64,000 nt of DNA from Elymus sibiricus. Its lineage: Eukaryota; Streptophyta; Magnoliopsida; Poales; Poaceae. Every line of letters starts with the position of its first letter. The first letter of the stretch is position 1. Positions 23,429 to 35,583 of the stretch are shown here, in pieces. The translations under genes were made by a program, and so were the position numbers. The stretch covers positions 310,496,486 to 310,560,485 of the forward strand of contig CM077665.1 in assembly GCA_039707655.1 (NCBI GenBank), given 5' to 3'. Below the pieces are notes generated by a model. That model did not search any database and was not told where the DNA came from. It was given only the letters and a program-made list of their open reading frames with translations.

Positions 23429-25003
23429 TGGGACCCAACCGATCGAAGCATACGTATGTTATTTGTGTGGTCACGAACATGTACGTACATACTGGTCGAT
23501 TGGTCTGTCTGCAACGATGAAGCGTGGCCGAGTAAAGAGCGACACGTGTTATAGTACAGCCCCCAACGTAGCAGTTTAGGCAGTCCCGTCTAAATGATAT
23601 ACACGTTCGTACAACCACGCTGCAAAAATACGGCCACGTACATACATATGGGCATGGTCTGGAACGTGTACATCAACATCGTCCTGTTCATCCAACCGGC
23701 TGGCTCGGAACGGAGGAAACAGCGTCGTGTTCATCGGGAGCCAAGCGACTCGGCTGGGGGTGTGGTGTAGCACAAAACAGAGGAAAGAGACTTATGTTCA
23801 ACCGGCTACGATCGAAATGGGGTTGTGTTCAATGGGAGGGGTGTGACATCCGCAAAATGGATGAAATGGACTTTTTTTCAACTGGCTACGTTGAAACGGG
23901 TCATGTTCAATGGGTGGGGTCGGGCATACCGCAAAAATGGAGGAAACGGACTTTTGTTCAACCAGCTATGGTTAAAACAGGGTCCAGGGGTGTGGCGCAC
24001 CGCAAAACGGTATTCCACGGGCTACAGTTCATCCACCGTCGAGTTCCTACAGCCTCCACGGGATCCTATTCATCCACCCCAATACCGGCTGCTATGGTGT
24101 GGCGTACCCCAGCACGGCCTCCTCGGGTCCTGTTCATCCAGCGCCAACCGCCTACATGGTTGGTGTCATGTTCTTCTAACACCAACCCCCACCGGCTGGG
24201 GTGGGGCGTACGAGCGAGCGACAGTAACGTGAACTATTCATCCACAGCCAGCCAACCGGCTAGGTCAACTCACCATGTCTCGCGCAAGATTCACGATCGA
24301 TGCAAGCAGTCTCGACTCATTCTACCTATCGCGCATGCGGCAGCAACTGGCACTGTTCATCAAGAGGCAACCAAGCGGCTAGCTCAACTCACGTCACGCA
24401 TGGGGGCTCTCGATGCAACGAATCAAATGATCGGGTTCAGTAAGCAGCGAAGGGATCGACCGCTCGGGTTCAGTTAGCAGCCAAGGGATCGCTCGGGTTC
24501 TGTTAGCAGCGAAGGGCATCGGTCGGGTTCAGTAGTAAGTAGTGCGAGGGATCGATCACTTGTGTTCAATACGTAGCTAGTGTGACGGATCGATCGATCC
24601 CTCGCTCGGGTTCAGTAAGCGAATTCCTCGCTCGAATTCAATTAGTGAATGCCTCGCACACACGTGCGTATGACAGAAACACACAAACCACACTGCATCG
24701 CTCGACCCAAACCACCCATCGATTTCCCACCGTAACCGGAAAATCCCCGAAAATTCCTCGCCCTCACTTCTACCAATTTTTTTTACGTCATGACGGCCCA
24801 AAGAATGTCATGCAGGTGCTTCACCGGCATGCCCTGGACAAAAAGCCCATTTTCTGTCATATTTCTTTGTCATAGAAGTAGGACCCACCACATCAATGAT
24901 AATATGTGTTTTTCTCACAATTAACGTCATGGAAGTGTCATATTCATGAAACAAAAAGTTTTTGCTTAGACCATAATGTCACGAAAATGCCTTTTTTGTA
25001 GTG
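23429..25003. mobile_element. CACTA transposon right-end fragment
   Basis: It ends CCTTTTTTGTAGTG, the complement of CACTACAAAAAAGG. Inward it is full of direct repeats: GTTCAA(C/T) with GGCT units (23790-23960), GTTCATCCA units (24020-24250) and GGGTTCAGTTAGCAG units (24430-24640). Such subterminal arrays are usual in CACTA elements. The left part is cut by the LTR ending at 23428. The 227-codon plus frame at 23794-24477 translates the repeats and is not taken as a gene. Confidence 0.6.
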
Positions 25004-25134
25004 CATGATCCTTCGAAGTGATTCTATACCTCACTACACAATAGCGGGCTTGGACGAGTCTTGGCCGGGCAAATGACCAAATGCCTTGTGGACAGCGATG
25101 ACCATGGGCCTGGACGAGTCTCGGCTATGGGACT
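25004..25134. other. Short flank between CACTA end and solo LTR
   Basis: It contains the phrase TGGACGAGTCT(T/C)GGC twice. A related phrase (TAGACGAGCCTGGGC) resumes right after the solo LTR at 26662, so this is the pre-insertion target sequence. Confidence 0.5.
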
Positions 25135-26657
25135 TGATACGTCTCCATCGTATCTATAAGTTTTGATTGTTTCATGCCAATATTATACAACTTTCACATA
25201 TTTTTGGCAACATTTTATATGATTTATTGGACTAACCTATTGATCCAGTGCCCAGTGCCAGTTCCTGTTTGTCGCATGTTTTTTGTTTCGCAGAATATCC
25301 ATATCAAACGAAGTCTAAACGCCATAAAAATTTACGGAGAATTGTTTTGGAATATTTGTGAATTTTGAGAAGTGGAATCAACGCAATCGGAGGCCCACAA
25401 CCCCCACAAGATACCAGGGCGCGGTCGGGGGCCCAGGCGCCCCCTGGTGGGTTGTTCTCACCTCGTATGTCGGTTGGAGCTCAACTTTGGCCACAAGGAA
25501 GCTAATTTTTGGATAAAAATCCCCTAAAACTTTCAGCCCGATCGGAGTTACGGATCTCTGGGAATATAAGAAACGGTTTTCGGCCAGAAAACAGGAACGC
25601 GAAACAGAAGAGAACAGAGAGGGAGATCAAATCTAGGAGGGGCTCCTGCTCCTCCGCCGGCATGGAGGCCATGGACCAGAGCGGGAACTCTCCTCCCATG
25701 TAGGGGGGAGGCCAAGGAAGAAGAAGAAGGAGGGGGGCTCTCTCCCCCTCTCTCCCGGTGGCGCCGGAACGCCGCCGGGGCAATCATCATGACGGCGATC
25801 TACACCAACAATCTTGCCGCCGTCAACACCAACTCTCTCCCCCTCTATGCAGCGGTGTAACACCTCTTTTCCCGCTGTAATCTCTACTTAAATATGGTGC
25901 TCAACTCCATATATTATTTCCCAATGATATTTGGCTATCCTATGATGTTTGAGTAGATCTCTTTTGTCCTATGGGTTAATTGTGGTATGATGTTATGGAT
26001 GTGAGTTGTATGTTGATATGGTGTTGTCCTATGGTGCCCTCCGTGTCGCGCAAACGTGAGGGATCCCCACTGTAGGGTGTTTCAATATGTTCATGATTTG
26101 CCTATGGTGGGTTGCTTGAGTGACAGAAGCATGAACCCGAGTAGGTGGGTTGTTGCATATGGGAGTAAAGGGGACTTGATACTTAATGCTATGGTTGGGT
26201 TTTACCTTAATGAACTTTGGTAGTTGCGGATGCTTGCTAGAGTTCCAATCATAAGTGCATATGATCCAAGTACGGAAAGTGTGTTAGCGTATGCCTCTCC
26301 CTCATTGCATATAACAAGTATCTATCGTATCATATTCAATTGCCTAGGGACAATCTTTCTCTCGCGTTACACAAAAAGCTTTCTACTAAGTTATTTACTT
26401 TTATTGTTATTTTATTAAAACAGCACCTAACTTTTATTTCCACGTTCTTTATTATCTCGCAAAGTACTTCTAGTTTTATTCCCGCAAAGTAGTTTCATAC
26501 TTGTTCTAGGTAAATCAAGCATTAGCGTGCGTAGAGTTGTATCGGTGGTCAATAGAACTTGAGGGAATATTTGTTCTACCTTTAGCTCCTCATTGGGTTC
26601 GACACTCTGACTTATCGAAAAAGGCTACAAACGATCCCCTACACTTGTGGGTTATCA
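25135..26657 (+). mobile_element. Solo Gypsy LTR (1523 bp) with near-TSD
   Basis: It starts TGATACGTCTCCATCG and ends TGTGGGTTATCA. The flanking 5-mers are GGACT (25130-25134) and GGCCT (26658-26662), one mismatch. The length matches the full element's LTR (1526 bp at 35659). No PBS, internal domain or second LTR adjoins it, so recombination between LTRs probably removed the rest. It has a GC-rich hairpin zone at 25391-25457. Confidence 0.8.
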
Positions 26658-26935
26658 GGCCTAGACGAGCCTGGGCCGCTGATGGACCTCCGGCGGCGGC
26701 CGTGTGTTGAGCGCTGCAACGACCCCATGTTCTACGGATGTGGCCTTGGTAGTGACAATGGTATACAAGGTGCGGTGATGACCCTAGGTAGGCTGCGCGC
26801 CACGAGCTACACCGTGGGTGGCAGAAAAGTGGAAAAAACACAGGCGGGTGGGGGCGATGATGGATGTTTTGGCGGCGGTGCCGATGGTGGCTGGATGGGG
26901 CGACGGGGTGACAAAAAGGGCGAAAGGTGGGTGGC
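26658..26935. other. GC-rich flank, no supported gene
   Basis: Continuation of the pre-insertion sequence; GGN-rich (GGCGGCGG, GGGTGGGGG) and open in two frames, but without any recognisable domain. Confidence 0.35.
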
Positions 26936-27255
26936 TGATACGTCTCCAACATATCTATAATTTTTTATTGTTCCATGCTATTATATTATCAATCTAGGAT
27001 AGTTTATATGCAATAATATGCTATTTTATTTCATTTTTGGGAACTAACCTATTAACCCAGTGCCTAGTGCCAGTTGTTGTTTTTGCCTGTTTTTAGTTTT
27101 CCAGGAATTCTGTACCAAACGAAGTCCAGGCGCTATGAAACTTTTTGACAAATTTTTTCTGGACATACGAGACCCAGGAAGCTTCGGGAGGAGTCAGGAA
27201 GCGAGACAAGGAGACGGCAAGGCAACAGGGCATGCCCAGGGGGTAGACACGCGGA
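26936..27255 (+). mobile_element. Truncated Gypsy LTR, plus
   Basis: It starts TGATACGTCTCCAACATATC and follows the family for about 300 bp. It stops in the GC-rich hairpin zone (CAACAGGGCATGCCCAGGGG), after which unrelated retroelement sequence begins. Confidence 0.65.
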
Positions 27256-28222
27256 TCCAAATAGAACAATCATCGCTCTCACGTCAAAGCATCACATTAC
27301 CTGTACCTGCATCTATTGTTGTAGGAATCTGTGAGCCATGGGGACTAAGCAATCTCACTACCAAGGGTATCAAGACTAGCAAAACTTAATGGGTGAGGTA
27401 TGGTTAAGTGGTGAGGTTGCAGCAGCACTAAGCATTGTGTATCTGGCTAACTTATGAGTACAAGAATAAGAAGAGTGATCTACGCATAAACGAACGTGAA
27501 CTAGGAATGATCAAGAAGTGATCCTGAACACCTACTTACGAGTTAATCATAACCCCACCGTGTTCTCTTTTCGTACTCCCTTTAAAAGAGACGGTCACGG
27601 TTATGCACACGGTTGGTGTATTTTAATTGAGTTTACTTCAAGTTTTCTATAATCGGGTATTATAAAATTTCCAAGTTGCCACATAACCGCGGGCATGGCT
27701 TTCAGAAAGATTTAACCCTGCAAGGGTCCTCCAACTCATTCATCACAAACTAGCCACAAGCTCCGGTGGAAAACCTCAACCATGGGATAACCCATAGTAT
27801 CCTCGGAATCCCGATGCACAAGACGTTCATTAAAGGTAAAACAAATCCAGCAAGACTGCCCGGCAGGCGAGATCCTGATAGGAGCTGATGTATCTCGTTC
27901 TTAGGGCACTACCAGATGAGCACAGCATACAATGGCCAAATTAAACACCCAAGTTGCCCCGGGGTGGCCCCGCACACAACTTTGTTTAGGACCAGCACCA
28001 TCAGCACTAGCCCTCCCTGTATTATGTGGATTAAATCAACGAGGGGGCGGCCCTCTATGCATTAATAAAGGTGATCAGTATTATTATGTTGGACAAATTT
28101 TAGTACCAATCTTGGGCCTTCCGGAATAGGTTTATCCCGAAACAAAAATCAAGGAGGTCCCTATAACAACCCCAAGCATATTAGGAGTGCTCAATATGGA
28201 ACATAACACCGGTAACCGGAAC
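27256..28222 (-). mobile_element. Left half of a retrotransposon split by CACTA element B
   Basis: Non-coding retroelement sequence ending ACCGGTAACCGGAACTAG at the CACTA insertion. It continues at 60253 (GGCGGCAAGAGTGG...), which I recall as contiguous in uninterrupted Triticeae copies. On the minus strand it is the distal part of the LTR that starts at 62790. Confidence 0.6.
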
Positions 28223-28225
28223 TAG
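28223..28225. repeat. CACTA target-site duplication TAG, left
   Basis: TAG immediately precedes CACTGGTGCCGCG and is repeated at 60250-60252 after ...GCAGTAGTG. CACTA elements make 3-bp duplications. Confidence 0.7.
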
Positions 28226-28900
28226 CACTGGTGCCGCGACGTGCTATACAAACAGTTTTTAACCCCTTTCCGCGACGTAGTTCTAAACTGTCGCCTTGCC
28301 TGTGTAGGCAATAGGGGGGTCCATCCCACACGACACGGCAAAATCGTCGGAGATGGTGGCCAACGAACGCAATAGTTTAGCAAAACGAAGCGTATGGGAT
28401 TTCCGTATCTATCATAAACGAGAGTCACCTCTCACCCGTTTGAGATATGCATCCTTCCCATACGGCCCATCCTTGCGACTCGTGTGAGATCACACTAACA
28501 TCGCACGCGCGATTCTGTAGCGCACCGTTTACAATGTGTGCCGAATCGCAAACAATTCATAATTGTAAAGCGTGTACGATAAGTAGACAATCACACACAT
28601 TTTTTCCTACAGCGTCGTTTGCGATATACGAAGATTCGCAAATGCTCCAACTGTCATACTCGTGTCGGATGCATACGACATAACAAACAGTTAAACATTG
28701 TAAATCGTGTATGATAAGGAGACTATCACAAAATATTTAGGTCCGCTTAACCGTTTCTAATATTGTCTAACATCACACACGGTTTGCAGACGACAATTGT
28801 GTGCATTGTCGCACACGGTTTCTCTCTCTGAAACGTGTCGAATCATGAGGTATATCACACACGTTCTGCTTTAAAAACCGTGTGCGGTGTAATGACCTGC
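28226..28900. repeat. CACTA subterminal repeat region, left (element B)
   Basis: Dense CGTGTGNGAT and ATCGCACACG motifs in both orientations. It aligns with 8347-9060. Confidence 0.65.
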
Positions 28901-29123
28901 AGAGCTTATTTTTCGGCTATTTTAATCGCCACAATTTAAAATTCTACAGGATTTGAATTTGATAGTAGGCTATTGCATTTTTCATATCGATCTTATATAG
29001 ACATAGGTTCAACAACCAATGCATTATTCCATTCACAGGTACATATGTTCAAGAATTACATCAAGAAATAATAATTACATTAGGACCAGATAAATAATGA
29101 TGAACCACGGCTGCATACTTGTA

Positions 29124-31703
29124 TTAAATACGGTAAAAGAAGAGGCGAAAGACACTCTGGCAGTTGTACAAGGTGAAGCGGAATGCCCATATTGTGTCCT
29201 CCTCCATGCAGAATGCACGGATGACTCTAGGCCAGCCCCTTGTGATGGTGGACCGTCCGTCCTTCTCTGTGTTGATGAGGACATGTATGTAGTCATCGTG
29301 GCCTGGTAGATATACTTTAACGTTTGCACGTCCACCAATCATGTAGTTTGAGAGGTAATCCTGAGTAAACTGCTTTGAGAAACACTACAAACAAAATAGA
29401 TTCAGACATTGTAAATTTGTAAGCTAACAACTCATTATGGACAGTAAAAAGAAGGGTACAGAGTTCGTAGTTACCATCCTGGAGTTCACTGTTGTCTTGG
29501 ATAAGGTGTAAAGAAATAGTTTAATTGCCATATTTTGTCCCATTTTATTAACAACCTTTATAAGTTTCCTCACTTGATGCTGGTTCATGAATATCTCATT
29601 GCCCCATACGCAAAAAGGGCCGACACGCGGATCTTTACCAGTGACATATGTACCTACAAGCAACAAGTTAGTATTAGAAGGTAAACAGAAATTGCACATT
29701 GACGTAGTACAGTATTCCATGTCCCAGTATATAAGATCTTATTACATCCAAAATACTCACATATTTGATGTATTAACATCTTATACTTTGGGGCGGATGG
29801 AGTATATATATAAGCCATGTGATGAAACTAACCTCGATGAAAAACAACAACTGTTCCCGATATTGTCCTGGGTAAGTACACCAAAAGGCATGTTAAGTAC
29901 TAACAGGCTAAACATCAACCAAATATATGCATGGTAAACAACATGATCACAAAATGATAGCTTCAGTGTGCAGGTTTAAGCACGCTAGCTAAGCTAATAA
30001 TAAGTGGAGATGCGTGTTAACTGCAATAGGCTTAGCATTTAACAACAACAAAATATAGTCATTCTAACTGGTATTGTGCACGTTTAAGCACACTAGTTAT
30101 AGTTACATAAAAATGGAAAGGCTTGTGCTCACTAGAACAAGCTTAACAGCAACCAAATATAGTCATTCTAACTGGTATTGTGCACGTTTAAGCACACTAG
30201 TTATAGTTACATAAAAATGGAAAGGCTTGTGCTCACTACAACAAGCTTAACAGCAACCAAATATAGTGATTCATAGTGGTACTGTTGAAATTGCATAGAA
30301 TGTAGCTCGTGTTTACACATCAAATTGTATAACTGAACATCACATTGTGAAAAAACAAAAATAAACAGTGGGCGTGTTAACTACACCAGGCTTAACAGGA
30401 ACCACATATGGCTGTTGAAACTGGTATGATGAAATTGAACTGGAAAGTACATACTTGCAGATATAGAACTTCACAACGTGAATAACTGAAATAAACAAGA
30501 CATACTATATAGCAATTGAACCAGGACATATGCTCAATACAAACAACCGAGCTAGGAAAAACAGTTAAACAATGCATATGCTCACTACAACAGGCTTGAT
30601 AGCAACCAAAGATAGTCATTCCAACGGTACTGTTGAAATTTCATAGAACGTAGCCGGTGCTTAAACATGAAATTGTATAACTGAACATCACATGCGAAAG
30701 AACTGAAATAAACAGTGAACGTGTTAACTGCACCAGGTTTAACAGGAACCATATATGGCTCTTGAGATATTTAGCATGAGTGAAGTAATTTAACATGAGA
30801 TGGGTTTCCTCACCTGTCATAGATGGGCTCATTCGCATTAGAAGAGCGCGGATTATGGGTGTGCTCCCTGTTGTCACAGATGGGCTCCTTCCCCTTGGAA
30901 GAGCAGGGATGCAGGGTGACCTCCCTAATGTCACAGATGGGCTCTTTCCCCTTAGAAGAGACAGATAGGGTGCCGTTGTCGGCGTCGGCATCGGCGTCGG
31001 CGATGAGGTCTGACTTGGCAGCTGACGATGCCGAGCCACCGCCATAGAACATGTCCTTCAGAAATGACAAAAGAGGCTCCATGGAGATGAAGGAAGGCAA
31101 ATTCGTGAGAGCGAAGCAGAGTAGATCAGCAGCTGGGCCTTGCATGAGGTCGACGGGGGTTGAACCCGAGGGGTCGGGGTAGGGCCACTTAACCTGTGAC
31201 ATAGCCCGCGACAAGCCGTCACTGTCGACGAGCTCGACGTCGTAGCCGGCTGCGTCGATATGCATCCATATGGGAACCCGCTGTCTTACAGCCTTGTATT
31301 CGTTAGATTTCCCGGCGGCCTTGGAGTCCACCTTGTCATCGTAGTCAGCTTCCCCGGCGGCCTCGGCGGCCACCTCGTCATCGTGGACAGCTTACCCGGC
31401 GGCCTCGGCGGCCTGTGCGGCCACCTCGTCATCGTAGTCAGCTACCCCGGCGGCCTCGGTGGACTCCTCGACATCATAGTCAGCTTCCCCGGCGATCCCG
31501 GCGGGCACCTCGTCATCGTAGACAGCTTCCCCGGCAGCCTCGGCGGCCACCTCGGCATCTTCCATTGGAAAGGCCATGATATACCTCCTTTTGGCCATTC
31601 GCTCCTCGATCTCCCCTGCAAGTGTAGCTGGGATTAGGCTGCGACGGTCTGCGGTGGGGATCAGTGCGGATCTGTGAGGAAGGGGGTGTTTAGCAGGCGC
31701 CAT
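29124..31703 (-). pseudogene. B3-like domain protein gene, 4 exons, one nonsense codon
   Basis: Minus-strand exons 30814-31703, 29833-29867, 29475-29653 and 29124-29384 join with GT/AG borders and matching phases to 1365 nt (454 residues plus TAA). Exon 1 encodes an acidic repeat around 'AAGEA(V/D)YD(D/V)E' and 2.5 copies of a 19-residue repeat ('SSKGKEPICDNRE'). Exons 3-4 encode a C-terminal fold resembling plant B3 DNA-binding domains ('FTQDYLSNYM', 'GRANVKVYLPGHDD', 'TRGWPRVIRAFCMEEDTIWAF'). B3 proteins bind DNA in the nucleus. The only lesion seen is TAA at 31389-31391, where repeat logic predicts GAA. The B3 call is by pattern and could be a divergent relative. It lies just inside the left CACTA end, where element A has its Ulp1-like gene. 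Confidence 0.65.
30061..30268 (+). repeat. 104-bp direct repeat, two near-identical copies
   Basis: ATTCTAACTGGTATTGTGCA at 30061 recurs at 30165 with almost no change. A further diverged pair of longer blocks lies at about 30270-30410 and 30615-30760. All are inside intron 1 of the B3-like gene. Confidence 0.85.
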
Positions 31704-32260
31704 CTAAGAAATTCAGGGCGGCGAGGGTACGGAGATGGGTTCGTAACCTGGTCGAGGAGAGCAAGAGAGGTTGAGTGTGGAACGCGGAGCGGGATCGGGG
31801 GCGGCGGCGGCGACGGCGAGGTAGCTAGGGTTCGAGCGAGGGAGTTGTGTGGGGTTGGGGGTGGGAGGGGGCTAGGTGGTGTTTGAGGAAATGCCGTGGC
31901 TACTTTAAATTTTACTTGGAGGGAATGAAAAGCCGGGACAAACTGAAATTTTTATGAAGGGTTTGAAGTGGCGCTGGAGGAACAAACATCGCACACAGCC
32001 CGAACATAATACTTGTGTGCAATTCAAAGAGATAAACCCGCGGAACCATCAATTTTTAAATTGATCAAGGCGGGTAACTATTTTTAAGATTTCTCTATGC
32101 GGGTTGGTGCAAGGTGGTCTGTAGTTACATGACAACCACGGGCTGGGCGTGGCACACAGTTAGCATGCGGGAACCGTGTCTACTACTCTACTACGTACAC
32201 AATCGCACACAGTTGTCTCCTTCGACTCGCCTGCTATTTAAGTTTCATAAAAAGACTACC
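31704..32260. promoter_or_regulatory. 5' flank of the B3-like gene with CACTA motifs
   Basis: A GC-rich leader upstream of the minus-strand ATG (31704-31890) is followed by CATCGCACACAG and AATCGCACACAG subterminal-type motifs (31988, 32201). No second gene seen. Confidence 0.4.
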
Positions 32261-32279
32261 CTGCCATTTATATAACAAC

Positions 32280-34680
32280 ATTGGAAATTAAACACAATAA
32301 ATCTAGGGTCATCGCACAAACAGACCTGCTTGTGGACCAAATGTATGTATGGAAAGGTTGTTGTGGTGTTCAAATACATAATGCACAACTTTCATGTGAC
32401 ACACAATGTCCCGCAGAGCACACGGCAATGTTGGCTTATGCCCTCCTGCACCCCCCACATGCACGCGCCTTCGAGTCGGCGGGGGGATGGTAGCTCAGTA
32501 TATATATGAACTTACAAACTTATACTACAACTGCAATTCACCCTACCGTAACACAAAACCAATGGAAATCCATCATGATCACCCCTCCCCCGTGTTTTAG
32601 TTCTAAGGGTAGATTCCGCGTGCCCATTGATGGGCGCGTCTTGGAAACTTCACTAGATGGGTGAGACCGCAACCACATGTGTGTGGCTCAACTAATTACT
32701 TAAGGTGGTGTGATATTTCGTGCGTGCAAAACTTTTTGATGTGGCTCAAAAGTTGAACGGTATGTAGTACCTGACCTCATAAATAGGTTTCGTGTATACG
32801 TAGTACTATTGTGATGCCCCTCCCCCGCCCCACGCACACACATGCTTCGAACAAACACCACGACCTATATATATGTATCCGCTCAAACTTCTGCCTCGTA
32901 TCTCACCATGAACTATATCGTAACAAATAATGAGAGGACTATATCTACATTGGTCAAATTAACCTGTAGTATATATGGGCAGGTTTAAGTGATAGACCAC
33001 ATGGGTCCACAAATTTGGCATGTCGCCCATAACCACGCAAGGGAGTGTGTCTAGACAACACCAACGCACATGCATGGCCCCAGGCACATATGTATGAAAG
33101 CGTTGTGTGATGTTTTCAAATACCAAACGCACAACTTTTGCCCCCACATGTGTGTCTCTCGAACAAGAATGGCCACGTACTGAGGTTAACGACCCATGCA
33201 TATATAGCCCCAAGCGCGCCCATAGTTCGATCTGATAGGAGGGATTCAATGTGTACGATGCGTTCAATTTTTTGTTAGAATTGAAATATCGATGCATATA
33301 TCAACTACGTATAATATATACACATATACCAACAAGAAGAATCCACCTTGGTCAAATAAACATCTCTACAGACACCTGTCAAAGTGACGACCCACATGGA
33401 CATGGTTGTGTCGATGTGACGATGCCGATGACCACGTGAGAGAGTGTTTGACAAAACAAACGCCCACTCCATGAGGCCCACATATATATATATATATGTA
33501 ACTAAGTGTTTGTTTAGTTAGTAACCAATGGAACTTTGATGTCAGTTGCCTTAGAAACTGTAAGTTGGCTTACGAAGAGGATCGATCACAACGCACATAG
33601 GCCCTGTTTGGATCCATGGGTTAGAGTTAGTTTGAGCTAGTTGGGGATCAAATAGCCCTAAAGTATTCAAACATGAGGGTTAGATTGTAGCTAGTTGCAT
33701 CCAACCCACACAAAAAAACTATCCCACCCAAGAGGTGCTAATTGGAGCTAGTTCTCATGGGGCCCTTTCTATCCCACCGGCCAAGTGGTGCTAATTGGAG
33801 CTAGTTCTCGTGGGGCTCACTGAAAAATCACTTTTCTCTCTCCATCAAGTGCATCTATTGTCAATCTAACCCTGTCATCCAAACACCTCTTTGGCTAGAG
33901 TTAGTTTAGGGTTAGTCATGAGCTAGAAACTAACTCCAACCTCTAGCTAAGTTAGAGTATCCAAAACAGGGCCACACGCATGCATAACGAAAAGGATCCA
34001 CATTGGTCAAAACAATATATAATATAGGTGCCACACATGGGTCCCATAGACTGACGCGTCACCGATTACCATGTGAGGGAGCCACACTTAGGACCACCAT
34101 AGATTATATGTGACACAAGCATATGCATGGGTATGTTTTTTTGATTCAAAATGCCAACTGCACGACTTTGATATAGTGCGTGCTTCACAAATTGGGAAGT
34201 CCCCACGCTACAGAAAATTGCGTGCAATATGTATGTCTCCTCCCACGCATCCCCTCAACTTTGAGCGGTAGGAGGTACTCATGAGTACGTTACGTTAATC
34301 TTTGGTGTGGAATCTCACCATGATCTACCGCAACACAGAGCAGATTAACTTAACCCACCTTGGTCAAACCCCTACCGATGAGGCTCAAAAGTGATATACC
34401 ACATGCATGGACCCACGAATGTGGGGATCACTAGTAATGCACGAAGGATTATTGTCCGAGGGACCACCACCATCGTGTGCATGTGTCCTAAACACAGGCA
34501 TGACGTGCCTTGTTTTAAACATTTCAATGCACAATTTTGATAATTTGGGGTGGCACTGCCTCACAAAACGGACAATCCCACACACACAGGCTAGTGCAAA
34601 CATGTGAAATGGAAAGAGCCCCCACCCCCCGCGCGCGGCCACCACCGGAAACGCCACTTCGAGGTGCGTCAAACTATTTT
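32280..34680. repeat. Degenerate dispersed repeat blocks
   Basis: Related blocks of roughly 250 bp recur near 32330, 32980, 33360, 34020 and 34385. Each has the order: GACCACATGGGTCCAC, a segment like ACCACGTGAGAGAGTG, GCACATGCATG, and CAAATACNNAACGCACAAC. They are diverged and of unequal spacing, non-coding, and of unknown origin. A MITE (33600-33973) splits the series. Confidence 0.5.
33600..33973. mobile_element. MITE with GGCCCTGTTTGGAT termini, 374 bp
   Basis: Left end GGCCCTGTTTGGATCC and right end GTATCCAAAACAGGGCC are inverted repeats. Internal CTAACTC/GAGTTAG motifs extend the pairing. No coding potential. The flanking duplication is unclear, so the superfamily (hAT or PIF/Harbinger) is not assigned. 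Confidence 0.75.
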
Positions 34681-34919
34681 TATGTAGAAAACATGTGACA
34701 CATCAGTCAGTGTTATAATTATAAAATGTCCATATATCATTCGAAAAATATGCAATAATTGAGTTTCCAGGAATTCACTGGGGGAAATCATATGTCCCCT
34801 TGGGTTCATGTGTTTAGTCGCCATGCAATAAATGGTAAGGAACCTCAAACATCGAAAAATCATTTTAAATTGAAGTGAATCCAAAAATCAACTGAAAATC
34901 ATGAAACTTGGGATTCCAT

Positions 34920-34960
34920 TTCATGATATATATATATATCATATATATATAGTGTGCTAA
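34920..34960. repeat. (AT)n-rich palindromic stretch
   Basis: ATATATATAT runs around TCATATATATAT upstream of the zf-XS gene. Confidence 0.7.
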
Positions 34961-35149
34961 TTTCTAACCTAATTAGAGACAAATTTTTGATACATTTTTC
35001 TTACAAACGGGAGCTTATTAAAGGTTGGTGCTTGGTACACACACTTGGCACGTTACCATCACGAACGATTACAGTACTGAACCATGTGCGTTGGTCCCAA
35101 CAAAATATTACGTACCACCACGAGCCCCGTGTGCCGCCCTAGCGGACGT

Positions 35150-35420
35150 GAGTCGATGGGACGCATGATGCGAGCAGTCCGCGGCTCAGTCTGACCGTGA
35201 GGCGTGCGAGCAGGTGTGTAAATTGACCGGACGCGTGCGAGCAGGCCGCTCTGGCTCACCGGGAGACGTGTGAGTTGGTGTGTGAATTGACGGGATGCGT
35301 GCGAGCAGTCCTCTCCCCAGGCTAACCGGGAGACGTGTGAGAAGTCCTCTGCGTGGGCTAGACAGGAGACAGGCGAGCAGGGGTGAGGCATGCAAGAAGA
35401 CTGCTGCGCAGGCTCACCGG
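35150..35420 (+). repeat. Imperfect minisatellite, unit about 65 bp
   Basis: The phrases GCGTGCGAGCAG and CACCGGGAGACGTGTGAG recur at about 64-67-bp steps over four units, immediately upstream of the zf-XS promoter. Confidence 0.65.
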
Positions 35421-35464
35421 GAGGCGAGCCGTTTACCCGCCTCCCGCCTAGCTCCCAACCACTC

Positions 35465-35472
35465 TATATTAA
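35465..35472 (+). promoter_or_regulatory. TATA box of the zf-XS gene
   Basis: TATATTAA lies about 110 bp upstream of the ATG at 35584, within GC-rich sequence. Start near 35495 is inferred from usual spacing. Confidence 0.45.
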
Positions 35473-35583
35473 TCGCGGCTGTGCCGCTGGTTATAGCAGG
35501 CGGCCGCACTGCCCTCTCTCCACACACCGCGCCTGCATCCTCGCCGCCGTTCCCAGTCGTAAACGCTCTCGGAAGTGTATAAG

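Noticed and set aside
23794..24477. 227-codon plus-strand ORF
   Set aside because: It runs through CACTA subterminal repeats (GTTCAA, GTTCATCC units); the peptide is repetitive with no domain.
859..25003. A single CACTA from 859 to 25003
   Set aside because: Only the first ten or so bases of the two ends agree, subterminal repeats differ, and other element ends lie between.
30061..30760. CRISPR-like repeat series
   Set aside because: Repeats are long (104 bp and about 340 bp), few, and lie in an intron of a plant gene.
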